A stretch of DNA of 64,000 bases. Origin: Clostridiales bacterium. Lineage in GTDB: Bacteria > Bacillota > Clostridia > Oscillospirales > Oscillospiraceae. Shown here one piece after another: positions 8,522 through 15,025 of this stretch. The stretch is from positions 1-64,000 of the forward strand of contig JALFJQ010000016.1 in the NCBI GenBank assembly GCA_022775085.1, written 5' to 3'. The translations under genes were made by a program, and so were the position numbers. The notes beneath the pieces were generated by a model that was not told the origin of the DNA, did no database searches, and saw only the letters and a program-made list of their open reading frames with translations. Position 1 is the first letter of the stretch. Each line of letters starts with the position of its first letter.

Positions 8522-9382
8522 TCAGAATTTAGAATTATCGTTGTGGGCGTTGAACGCGCCTTCAAAGCCCACGATATAGCCGCCCGCCTCAGCATAGTAG
8601 CTGCACAGAGCCGTCGTCGGCTCCACGATGAACCGGGCATGGGAAAACGATTCCCGAACCAGCGCCATAAACTCCTGCACCGCGTCCTCAGCGTAGCAGT
8701 GGGCAATGCGGATCAGGCCGCCGTCCTGATAGCCCCGCTCCCGCAGAACCTGCATGGCGGCGTGCAGCGCCTTTTTTGCCCCGCGGGGCTTATGCACAGG
8801 CACGATCTGACCTCCCTGGGCTTCGCCGATAATGCGGATCCCCAGCACGCCGGCCAGCTTTGCCACAGTCAGCGGCACCCGGCCGTTATGGGCCAGATTG
8901 TTCATGGATTCCAGACAGAAAAAGGTATGGGTGTGGTTGTGGTAATCCAGCACCTTTGCCACGGTCGTATCAAAATCGTCGCCCTCGGCCTCACACTGGC
9001 GGATTTTGTCGGCGATCATCATCAGTTCCGGGCCTGCGGACAGAGAGTCGAACAGGTATACCCGCCGTCCGGGGTGCTCCTCCATATAGGTGTCCGCTGC
9101 CTGACGGGCCGCGTTGTAGCAGCCGGACAGATGCTTGGTAATGGTGATACCGAACACATACTCGGCATCGCCGAAGGCTTCCAGCCACTCGCCCACGTTG
9201 GGACAGGAAGAGCCGGATTTTCCCTTAAAGCCCTTCAGATCCTCCACCATCTGGGCAACATTCAGACCGGGGGCATCCACATATTCCTGCCCCGCCACGA
9301 TCTTCATAGGTACGCAGCCATAGTCCTCGCCGGGGCGGCACAGCACATTGGAAGAGGAATCTGTTACAATGCGAAAATTCAT
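8522..9382 (-). CDS. DegV family fatty-acid-binding protein
   Basis: The 286-residue protein starts MNFRIVTDSSSNVL, the hallmark of the DegV fold, whose TDSS loop helps hold the carboxylate of a bound fatty acid. Further family segments are TITKHLSGCYNAAR (residue ~80) and VYLFDSLSAGPE. Characterised relatives (FakB) present fatty acids to the kinase FakA for phospholipid synthesis; no fakA is in the window, so that role is inferred from the family. A TTGACA-N17-TACAAT promoter (9425-9453) precedes it. Confidence 0.92.
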   Translation of the reverse strand: MNFRIVTDSSSNVLCRPGEDYGCVPMKIVAGQEYVDAPGLNVAQMVEDLKGFKGKSGSSCPNVGEWLEAFGDAEYVFGITITKHLSGCYNAARQAADTYMEEHPGRRVYLFDSLSAGPELMMIADKIRQCEAEGDDFDTTVAKVLDYHNHTHTFFCLESMNNLAHNGRVPLTVAKLAGVLGIRIIGEAQGGQIVPVHKPRGAKKALHAAMQVLRERGYQDGGLIRIAHCYAEDAVQEFMALVRESFSHARFIVEPTTALCSYYAEAGGYIVGFEGAFNAHNDNSKF

Positions 9383-9424
9383 GATGACATCTCTCTTTCA
9401 TCGGTTTTTCAATAACCTGTGTTC

Positions 9425-9453
9425 ATTGTATCAATATCTTAAGATAATGTCAA
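9425..9453 (-). promoter_or_regulatory. degV promoter with a palindrome in the spacer
   Basis: On the minus strand TTGACA (9448-9453) and TACAAT (9425-9430) are 17 bases apart. The spacer holds a perfect 12-bp palindrome, TATCTTAAGATA (9435-9446), a plausible operator. A second TTGACA lies at 9464-9469. Confidence 0.75.
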
Positions 9454-9480
9454 GGAAATCTTATGTCAAGTTTTCGTGTA

Positions 9481-9509
9481 TTGACATTCCCGGCCTTTTT
9501 CGGTATAAT
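9481..9509 (+). promoter_or_regulatory. Consensus promoter for the DUF1836 gene
   Basis: TTGACA (9481-9486) and TATAAT (9504-9509) are both full consensus with a 17-base spacer. Transcription would start near 9516, only about 11 bases before the ATG at 9527. Confidence 0.85.
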
Positions 9510-9526
9510 GGCCCAAGGTGATAATC

Positions 9527-10045
9527 ATGAATCAGGAAACCAAACAGCGCATTGCGCAGCCGCTTCAGGACTTCCACCTGCCCCGGTACCAGGAGATCCC
9601 CGACGTGGGCCTGTATCTGGAACAGGCAGCCAAATACATCGGCAGTTGTCTTGCCCCGCTGGGAGACATGGCTCTCACCGGCTCCATGATCAGCAATTAC
9701 GTCAAAAAAGGGCTGATTGCCAGCCCGGTAAAAAAGCAGTACAGCCGGGATCAGATCGCCTATCTGATCTTCATCGCCATTTGCAAAAGTGTGCTGTCGC
9801 TGGATGCGCTGGATGCTTTTTTGCGGCTTCAGCAGCGGTCTTACCCCCTGCAAAGGGCCTATGACTATTTTGTTCGGGAATTTGAGAGTCTGCTCCTGTT
9901 CACCTTTGAACTGACGGACACGGCAGATATATTCCCGGAGACCAGCTCTGACGGAAAGCGGCTGCTGTATACCTGTATTATTGCCGCCGTGCAGAAGGTT
10001 TACTTAGAAAAGTATTTGGAAGCCCTGACGGAGGAGAATCATTGA
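9527..10045 (+). CDS. DUF1836 protein, MerR-like helix-turn-helix
   Basis: A 172-residue protein of the DUF1836 type. Residues ~45-80 (MALTGSMISNYVKKGLI, then KQYSRDQIAYLIFI) look like the winged helix-turn-helix of MerR regulators, so a DNA-binding role is likely though unproven. The ATG at 9527 is chosen because AAGGTG ends seven bases upstream; a GTG at 9518 would add three residues. It is divergent from degV and shares a 144-base control region with a palindrome, so it may regulate degV or itself. No DNA target is known. Confidence 0.8.
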   Translation: MNQETKQRIAQPLQDFHLPRYQEIPDVGLYLEQAAKYIGSCLAPLGDMALTGSMISNYVKKGLIASPVKKQYSRDQIAYLIFIAICKSVLSLDALDAFLRLQQRSYPLQRAYDYFVREFESLLLFTFELTDTADIFPETSSDGKRLLYTCIIAAVQKVYLEKYLEALTEENH

Positions 10046-10171
10046 ATTATGCCGCCATTGCAAACACCCTGTCCGCAGTGGCGGCTTTCATCGCAGGGCT
10101 TTCGTCTGGCTCCGCCGACGGTTCGGAAAGAAATTATTCTCCGAAGCCTGAAAAAATCTGACACAAAGTGC

Positions 10172-10200
10172 TTGACAAAATAGCCAAAACGGTGTATAGA
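10172..10200 (+). promoter_or_regulatory. Promoter of the broken amino-acid transporter
   Basis: TTGACA (10172-10177), a 17-base spacer, then TATAGA (10195-10200). The start point would be near 10207, just before the operator-like repeat at 10211-10228. Confidence 0.75.
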
Positions 10201-10210
10201 CTTTTGTATA

Positions 10211-10228
10211 ATTTTAATATACTAAAGT
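10211..10228 (+). promoter_or_regulatory. Operator-like inverted repeat ATTTTA-N6-TAAAGT
   Basis: The site reads ATTTTA-ATATAC-TAAAGT. It matches, with the same six-base spacing and one arm mismatch, the perfect ACTTTA-N6-TAAAGT at 34659-34676 in the yerC promoter. Its place just after the start point suits a repressor site. A YerC/HisR target is an inference. Confidence 0.5.
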
Positions 10229-10241
10229 GATGAAAAGCAAT

Positions 10242-10287
10242 GGCGTTTTTCAACCGGTTTTCCGGGAGAAAAACGCCTTTTCCTTTT
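10242..10287 (+). terminator. Leader hairpin with T-run before the transporter remnant
   Basis: Stem GGCGTTTTT (10242-10250) pairs with AAAAACGCC (10269-10277), followed by TTTTCCTTTTT. It lies between the promoter and the coding start, so it would stop most transcripts unless attenuation once operated here. Confidence 0.7.
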
Positions 10288-10304
10288 TATTATAGGATTT
10301 GGGG

Positions 10305-10688
10305 ATGAAAATGATGATAAAACTGGAACATGTTGAGAAATATTTCGGTGACCTTCACGTTCTGAAGGACGTAAATCTGGAGGTGAAGGAAGGCGAGAAG
10401 CTGGTCATCATTGGCCCCTCCGGTTCCGGCAAGTCCACCACCGTGCGGTGCATGAACTTTCTGGAAACGCCTACCAGCGGCCATGTGTACATCGACGGCG
10501 AGGAGCTGACAGCGAAGAACAAGACCAAGCTGGTCCGCCGCACCACCTCCATGGTGTTTCAGCAGTTTAACCTGTACCCCCACATGACGGTGCTGCGCAA
10601 CCTGACTCTGGCCCCCACAAAGGGATTGCACCACAGGCATTCCCTTCGGTCGCCACGCCAGTGTGCGCTACTTCTCGCAATGACATAG
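10305..10688 (+). pseudogene. Truncated amino-acid ABC transporter ATPase (GlnQ/HisP type)
   Basis: Residues 1 to ~105 are a clean GlnQ-type ATP-binding protein: KYFGDLHVLKDVNL, Walker A GPSGSGKSTT, and Q-loop MVFQQFNLYPHMTVLRN. The similarity stops at ~10620, exactly where a partial TGTCATTGCGA repeat begins, and the frame ends at 10688. The signature motif, Walker B and H-loop are missing, so it cannot hydrolyse ATP (family length ~240). The start may be any of 10305, 10311 or 10314. A decayed permease follows. Confidence 0.88.
10622..10685. repeat. TGTCATTGCGA repeat, partial, at the ATPase breakpoint
   Basis: A 64-bp half copy starting GGGATTGC and ending CTCGCAATGACA occupies the broken end of the ATPase gene. 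It resembles the right half of the full repeats elsewhere. Confidence 0.75.
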
Positions 10689-10715
10689 CGTTTCTAAAGA
10701 CAAAGGAGGCATTTT

Positions 10716-10985
10716 ATGGCTGGACTGTTTTCCGCCGATGCGTGGAGTAAAATTTGGACTTACCGCAGCACCTTTCTGCTGGGTCTGGAAAATACAGCGC
10801 TGACGGCGGTGTTCGCGCTGGCGCTGGCCTTGGTGCTGGGCATTCTCTTTGGCCTGCTCGCTACCAGCGGAAACCGAGTGTTGGCATTTATCGCGCGGGT
10901 ATATGTGGAAGTTATTCAGAACACCCCGGTTCTGCTGCAAATGTGCTTCCTTTCTCTTTTAAAATGTTTAATCAATCCGGATTAA
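10716..10985 (+). pseudogene. Truncated amino-acid ABC transporter permease
   Basis: The first ~78 residues match the N-terminus of His/Glu/Gln/Arg-type permeases: a leader, the first membrane helix (TALTAVFALALALVLGILFG) and ARVYVEVIQNTPVLLQ. The match ends at ~10951, where the 159-bp triple-hairpin repeat starts, and the frame stops at 10985. A working permease has ~220 residues and an EAA loop, both lacking here. It has its own AAAGGAGG at 10701-10708. No substrate-binding protein is nearby, so the transporter is dead. Confidence 0.88.
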
Positions 10986-11110
10986 ACATTTTATAAGGGA
11001 ATCATATGAGACGGGAATATGTGATTTTCTATTCCGAAAATCACATATTCGGCAACGCCATCAGGCGGTGCCTTCTCGATAAAAATTGAAAATTTTTATC
11101 GAGAATTAGT
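10952..11110. repeat. 159-bp triple-hairpin repeat, copy 1
   Basis: Three AT-rich foldbacks in a row: AAAATGTTTAATC..GATTAAACATTTT, ATATGTGATTTTC..GAAAATCACATAT, and TCTCGATAAAAAT..ATTTTTATCGAGA, separated by GGCAACGCCATCAGGCGGTG. A near-identical copy is at 16249-16407 and a fragment of the third module at 56530-56585. Base composition is much more AT-rich than the surroundings. No coding capacity. Confidence 0.9.
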
Positions 11111-11296
11111 GTGAAAAAGCTGTACGAATGGAAAAAACTGTGAAAAAGGGGCTCGAATCCGTCCGGTGATTCGGACCCCTTCCTTTTTGGTTTTCTTTAA
11201 CCAAAAAATTGCTGCTGCACGGTTTCGTGCAGCAGCAAAACAGTGTGTCCCAAAAGCATCCCGTAGGGGGCGATGCCCACATCGCCCCTTTCTGAG
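10986..11296. other. Gene-free stretch: repeat plus two terminators
   Basis: Besides the 159-bp repeat it holds a hairpin with CCTTTTT on the plus strand (about 11148-11188) and the hairpin GCTGCTGCACG/CGTGCAGCAGC (11211-11236), plus a loose GTAGGG palindrome at 11262-11287. No ORF with a ribosome site was seen. Confidence 0.7.
11203..11236 (-). terminator. Terminator of the symporter gene
   Basis: A perfect 11-bp stem (11211-11236) read on the minus strand is followed by AATTTTTT (plus-strand A-run 11203-11208). It lies ~60 bases after the symporter stop. Confidence 0.75.
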
Positions 11297-12529
11297 TTAC
11301 CGCTTCTCCTCAACAGGAGCAGTGTCCAGCTTGACGGTATTCTTCATAGCCACAGAGCAGGCAATGTCGCCCAGAACATTGCAGCAGGTGGCGCCCATAT
11401 CGCACAGGGTGTTGACGCTGATGTACACACCCATGACACCGGCGGGCAGGCCGGCGATGGTGGACAGGGCAGCGAAGCAGGCGATGGCACTGCCGGGGAC
11501 ACCGGGGGCGCCGATGGAGAGCAGCGTGTTGGACAGCATCACCACCACCATCATGCCGAAGGTGATCTCCACGCCGCAGGCGTTGGCGAAGAACACGATC
11601 ATGAAGGACATGATGATGGACACGGCATCCATGTTGATGGTGGCACCCAGAGGAAGGGCCAGGGAGGAGATCTCATTGGGTACGCCCATTTCATCGGCGC
11701 AGCGCTTGCTGATGGGGATGGTGGCGGCGCTGGAGCAGGTGCCGAAAGCGGTCAGAGCCGCGGGCATGACGGACTTGAAGAACTTAAGAGCCGGATACTT
11801 GCCCATAAACTTGACGATGCCGCCGTAGACCAGCAGAATGTAGAAGAAATAGGTGACGTACATGGCAACCAGCACGCCGCCCAGGGCGATCATGGTCTGT
11901 ACGCCGTTGGCGTACATCACGGAAGCGATGGAGCAGAACACACCCACGGGGGTGCAGAACATGACCCAACTCACCACCTTGATGCAGATAGCGTGGAAGG
12001 CTTCGCACAGCTGGACAACAGGCTTTGCCTTCTCGCCCAGGGTCAGGCAGGCGATGCCCACGATGATGGCGAAAACCAGCACCTGCAGCATATCGCCGGT
12101 GGCGAAGGAGGCCACGGGGTTGGCGGGGATCAGGTTCTTCACGGTGTCCAGAAGGTTGGTAAACTTTGCCGCTTCCACGGCGGAGTCCATCATCTGAATG
12201 GAAACGCCCTTGCCAAGGCCCAGCATCCGGGGCAGAAACAGGCCCAAGGTGCTGGCAATGAGGGTGGTGGAAACGAAGTACAGCACAGACTGGCCGCCCA
12301 CCTTGCCGGTGGCGCTGACGGAGCCGATGCCCTGAATGCCGATGATCAGACTGCAGAAGACCAGTGGGTATACCATCATGCGCAGGGCGTTCATGTACAG
12401 GCTGCTGACGGTCTGGATGACCGGCAGGGCGAATTCATACCGTCCCGGCATGAACAGGCCGAACAGGATGCCCAGCACCAGTCCGATAAAGATGGCCAGG
12501 GTGATGTTCAGGGATTTTTTCTGTTTCAT
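11297..12529 (-). CDS. Dicarboxylate/amino acid:cation symporter (DAACS family)
   Basis: A 410-residue membrane protein with about eight hydrophobic segments. It shows the DAACS signatures TCSSAATIPIS (residues ~273-283, serine-rich hairpin loop) and LGATINMD (~300), followed by a helix with GAPGVPGSA. The family imports glutamate, aspartate, Ser/Thr or C4-dicarboxylates with Na+ or H+. The substrate cannot be read from sequence, but an upstream T-box implies that a specific uncharged tRNA switches it on, so an amino acid is the likely cargo. RBS GGAGG at ~12536-12541. Confidence 0.93.
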   Translation of the reverse strand: MKQKKSLNITLAIFIGLVLGILFGLFMPGRYEFALPVIQTVSSLYMNALRMMVYPLVFCSLIIGIQGIGSVSATGKVGGQSVLYFVSTTLIASTLGLFLPRMLGLGKGVSIQMMDSAVEAAKFTNLLDTVKNLIPANPVASFATGDMLQVLVFAIIVGIACLTLGEKAKPVVQLCEAFHAICIKVVSWVMFCTPVGVFCSIASVMYANGVQTMIALGGVLVAMYVTYFFYILLVYGGIVKFMGKYPALKFFKSVMPAALTAFGTCSSAATIPISKRCADEMGVPNEISSLALPLGATINMDAVSIIMSFMIVFFANACGVEITFGMMVVVMLSNTLLSIGAPGVPGSAIACFAALSTIAGLPAGVMGVYISVNTLCDMGATCCNVLGDIACSVAMKNTVKLDTAPVEEKR

Positions 12530-12544
12530 AGAGATCCTCCTTAC

Positions 12545-12811
12545 AAAATAAAAAACGCCCGCCTTCCAAACAGAAGACGGGCGTCATTGTCCGTGGTACC
12601 ACTTCTCTTCGCCCCGAAAACAGGGCCTCATTGCGGATGCCCAGCAGCATCCTCCGCTGTAACGGGCAGACCCGTCGCGGCCTAACACTTCAGCCGCGCT
12701 GCTCCGGAGCCATGTTCCCTCGCGCCTGCCTGTCTCCCTTTCAGCATCCGGGCGGCTCTCTGTGAGGCAGGGAAACGAGGTACTCTTTCCTTCACTGCAT
12801 TTTCCTATATA
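12545..12811 (-). promoter_or_regulatory. T-box riboswitch upstream of the symporter
   Basis: Minus strand: the T-box core AGTGGTACCACGG (12591-12604) that pairs with the tRNA NCCA end is followed by a terminator stem ACGCCCGTCTTC/GAAGGCGGGCGT and a T6 run (12549-12584), then the symporter RBS. Upstream, AGAGAG and a long Stem I-like foldback are visible. The 3' side of the putative specifier loop reads GAACAUGG, giving CAU (His) or AUG (Met) as candidate codons; which one is not settled by eye. Confidence 0.9.
12553..12584 (-). terminator. T-box-controlled terminator
   Basis: A 12-bp stem (12555-12566 with 12573-12584) followed on the minus strand by six T. Formation is expected to be prevented when uncharged tRNA stabilises the antiterminator. 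Confidence 0.85.
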
Positions 12812-12817
12812 GGAAGT

Positions 12818-12846
12818 ATTATAAAAACCATGGAGGAAAAAGTCAA
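12818..12846 (-). promoter_or_regulatory. Promoter of the T-box symporter
   Basis: TTGACT (12841-12846), 17-base spacer, TATAAT (12818-12823) on the minus strand. A perfect palindrome TTCCTATATAGGAA (12802-12815) covers the predicted start point. Confidence 0.8.
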
Positions 12847-12853
12847 CAAGAAT

Positions 12854-13819
12854 TTACGCCCGGATGCGCACCTCGCCGTAGGACAGGGCGGCGGTTTCCC
12901 CGTTTTCATAGCGCACCAGCAGCCGGCAGCTGTTGTCGATGCCGAGGGCGTGGGCCGGGATTTCGGTATCGCCCGTAATCACAGTGATGTCCCTGCCCAC
13001 AACCAGACTGCGGCGGCGGTAGTCCTCCAAAAAGGCGGAAGGATCACCGGCGGTGTACAGCGTCCAGAAGCGGTTCAGAAAATCCGCCGCCAGCTTATTT
13101 TTGCCGTCGGGCACGGGGCTTTGCCACAGGGAACCGGCAATTTCCGCCAGCTCCGGCGGGAAGCCGTCCTCGGGGGCGTAGGCGTTGATGCCCACGCCTA
13201 CCACCACGTATTCCGGCGCGCCGGATTCCAAACTGAATGCGGCTTCCGTCAGAATGCCGCTTATTTTTTTGCCGCCCAGAAAAATGTCGTTGACCCACTT
13301 GATCTCCGGGGCGGCACCGCTGACGGCTTCCATGGCCTGACACAGGGCAACCGCCGCTGCGGCTGTCAGGGTCACGGCCTGTCGGGGGTCAGCATTGACG
13401 GGACGCAGCATCAGGCTAAGATAGATGCCGGTGCCCGCTGGGGAGTAGAAGGCCCGGCCCCGGCGGCCCCGGCCGTTGGTTTGCTCGCCCGCGATGACCA
13501 CGGTGCCCTCTGGCGCGCCCTGCTCCGCAAGGGAACGAAGGACGGTGTTGGTGGAGTCCACGCTGGGGGCAAAGCTGACCTGAAACGCTGGATTCAGGTG
13601 CTTTTTGACCCCTTGAGCCGATAAAATGTCGCACTGCCCGGACAGACGGTAGCCCCGGTTGGTAATTGCCTCAATGGGGAAACCCGCCTGCCGCAGCTGC
13701 TTCACGGCCTTACTCACCGCCGCCCGGGACAGGTTCAGCTCTGCCGCAAGCTCCTCACCGGAAACAAAGCTTCCCTGCCGGGCTTCCAGCAGGGTCAAAA
13801 TCTGTTCTTTCGTGGTCAT
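12854..13819 (-). CDS. birA: Biotin-protein ligase / biotin operon repressor
   Basis: The 321-residue protein is a two-domain BirA. Residues ~1-65 form the winged helix-turn-helix (LSRAAVSKAVKQLRQAGFPI, NRGYRLSG). The rest is the ligase that makes biotinyl-AMP and biotinylates carboxylase subunits, with the signature GRGRRGRAFYSPAGTGIYLS and KWVNDIFLGGKKISGIL. Start ATG 13819 has GGAGG upstream and overlaps the preceding DUF1284 stop as ATGA. The operator at 14793-14826 in front of bioY indicates that it represses its own operon. Confidence 0.96.
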   Translation of the reverse strand: MTTKEQILTLLEARQGSFVSGEELAAELNLSRAAVSKAVKQLRQAGFPIEAITNRGYRLSGQCDILSAQGVKKHLNPAFQVSFAPSVDSTNTVLRSLAEQGAPEGTVVIAGEQTNGRGRRGRAFYSPAGTGIYLSLMLRPVNADPRQAVTLTAAAAVALCQAMEAVSGAAPEIKWVNDIFLGGKKISGILTEAAFSLESGAPEYVVVGVGINAYAPEDGFPPELAEIAGSLWQSPVPDGKNKLAADFLNRFWTLYTAGDPSAFLEDYRRRSLVVGRDITVITGDTEIPAHALGIDNSCRLLVRYENGETAALSYGEVRIRA

Positions 13820-14193
13820 GGCGTCTCCTCCCATTGACACAGACTGCTCCACTGGCAGTCGCCGCAGATTGACCCCCGAACACCCGGACGAAGGATGCTT
13901 TCAATGACGTTTTCGGAAAATTCCCGGTAGGGAAGGGTATCTCCCGCAGATAGGCCACAACGCCGCAGAACCTCCCGATCATACCGGGAGGCTTTTTCGG
14001 CGCAGGTTTCTGTCAGTTTATTGGGGCAGGCGGCGCAGATGTCGTCTGCGCTGTCCATCAGGCAGATTTCCGGGTTTCCCTCCAGAATTGCCTTCATTGC
14101 GCTCATATTTTTCACGAATTCCCCGCTGTATCCCTTTCCACGGAAGAAATACAGGCACATTCCATGGTGGGCGCGGATGTGGTAAGTCCTCAT
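13816..14193 (-). CDS. DUF1284 cysteine-rich protein in the biotin operon
   Basis: A 125-residue protein beginning MRTYHIRAHHGMCLYFFRGKGYS, the typical opening of DUF1284 (HxxHGMC). Cysteines are arranged as ICAACPN..ETCAEKA..RRC..ICGDCQWSSLC, which could bind a metal or Fe-S cluster; this is inference. It overlaps both bioY (ATGA at 14190-14193) and birA (ATGA at 13816-13819), so it is translated between biotin uptake and the biotin regulator. The function of the family is unknown. Confidence 0.85.
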   Translation of the reverse strand: MRTYHIRAHHGMCLYFFRGKGYSGEFVKNMSAMKAILEGNPEICLMDSADDICAACPNKLTETCAEKASRYDREVLRRCGLSAGDTLPYREFSENVIESILRPGVRGSICGDCQWSSLCQWEETP

Positions 14194-14741
14194 GCCAGAC
14201 GGATGGCGGCCTTCAGACGCTTCTGAAGCACCAGCGCCAGGGCGATCTTCACAAGATCGGGGATGATGTAGGGGAACACACACCAGCCCAGGGCTGTCCA
14301 CAGACCTACAGGGCCGGTGGTACGGGCGTAGACCACCACGAACCAGACCGTGCCGAAGGCGTAGCACACCAGCAGCCCCAACAGCATGGACACGACGGAA
14401 ATCACGGTCTTATTGCCGGGCAGCTTTTCCATCGCCCACATGACAAGCGCCGTGAACAGGAAGCCAACGATATAGCCGCCGGTGCTGCCGAGGATCACAC
14501 CGAGACCGCCGGAGAAGCCGGCGAACACCGGCAGGCCCACGCAGCCCAGCAGAATGTAGATGAGCACCGCCAGCGTGCCCCGTTTGCCGCCCAGCACGCC
14601 TACGGCAAGGAACACGCCGAAGGTTTGCAGGGTGAAGGGCACCACATAGGGGACGGAAATCCAGGAGCACACCGCCATAACCACTGCGAACATCGCAATG
14701 TAGGCCATATCCCGGACGGAAAGCTTGGTTTTGTTTTCCAT
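14190..14741 (-). CDS. bioY: Biotin transporter substrate-binding component BioY
   Basis: BioY is the membrane S-component that binds biotin for ECF-type uptake. The 183-residue protein has six hydrophobic segments and the family stretches VPFTLQTFGVFLAVGVLGGK, LPVFAGFSGGLGVILGSTGG and GYIVGFL. ATG 14741 is preceded by GGAGG eight bases upstream; an earlier in-frame ATG at 14762 would sit before that RBS and is rejected. ECF ATPases and EcfT are not in the window and are presumably shared. Expression is expected to be biotin-repressed through BirA. Confidence 0.95.
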   Translation of the reverse strand: MENKTKLSVRDMAYIAMFAVVMAVCSWISVPYVVPFTLQTFGVFLAVGVLGGKRGTLAVLIYILLGCVGLPVFAGFSGGLGVILGSTGGYIVGFLFTALVMWAMEKLPGNKTVISVVSMLLGLLVCYAFGTVWFVVVYARTTGPVGLWTALGWCVFPYIIPDLVKIALALVLQKRLKAAIRLA

Positions 14742-14771
14742 GGAAGATACCTCCAAATTCATTTCGTTGGG

Positions 14772-14800
14772 AGTATAGCATGGCGGAAATGAATTGTCAA
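14772..14800 (-). promoter_or_regulatory. bioY promoter
   Basis: TTGACA (14795-14800), 17-base spacer, TATACT (14772-14777) on the minus strand. Its -35 lies inside the left half of the BirA operator. Confidence 0.85.
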
Positions 14801-14826
14801 CTAAAAAATTTTAGAAGGTTTACAAT
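14793..14826. promoter_or_regulatory. BirA operator
   Basis: Half-sites ATTGTCAAC (14793-14801) and GTTTACAAT (14818-14826) form an inverted repeat (one mismatch) with a 16-base spacer. This matches the known Gram-positive BirA box, TTGTTAAC-N14-16-GTTAACAA. It overlaps the bioY -35, so bound BirA would block the promoter. Confidence 0.88.
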
Positions 14827-14981
14827 CGAAGCAAAAGCCTTCCCCTCCAGGGAAGGCTTGCTTGGGTTTGAGATCGGAGAACGATACCGAGCATCGCCCA
14901 TTGGTGTAACGACAACACACCAGCCTGGGCACGCATTGGTTGGCGGCACTGCCGCCCGCATTGTCAGCGGCGACTCGCCGC

Positions 14982-15008
14982 AAAAAGGCTCCCGAAAAAT
15001 CGGGAGCC
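14982..15008 (-). terminator. Terminator after fba
   Basis: Stem GGCTCCCG (14987-14994)/CGGGAGCC (15001-15008); on the minus strand it is followed by TTTTT. It lies 18 bases after the fba stop. Confidence 0.85.
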
Positions 15009-15025
15009 TTTGGAAATGTATCCGA

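Noticed and set aside
11273-12685. 470-residue plus-strand frame over the symporter and T-box
   Set aside because: It is antisense to a clear membrane transporter, is rich in Gly/His/Asp as shadow frames are, and runs through the T-box leader.
14088-14792. 234-residue plus-strand frame over bioY
   Set aside because: Antisense to bioY and through its promoter/operator, low-complexity, no ribosome site.
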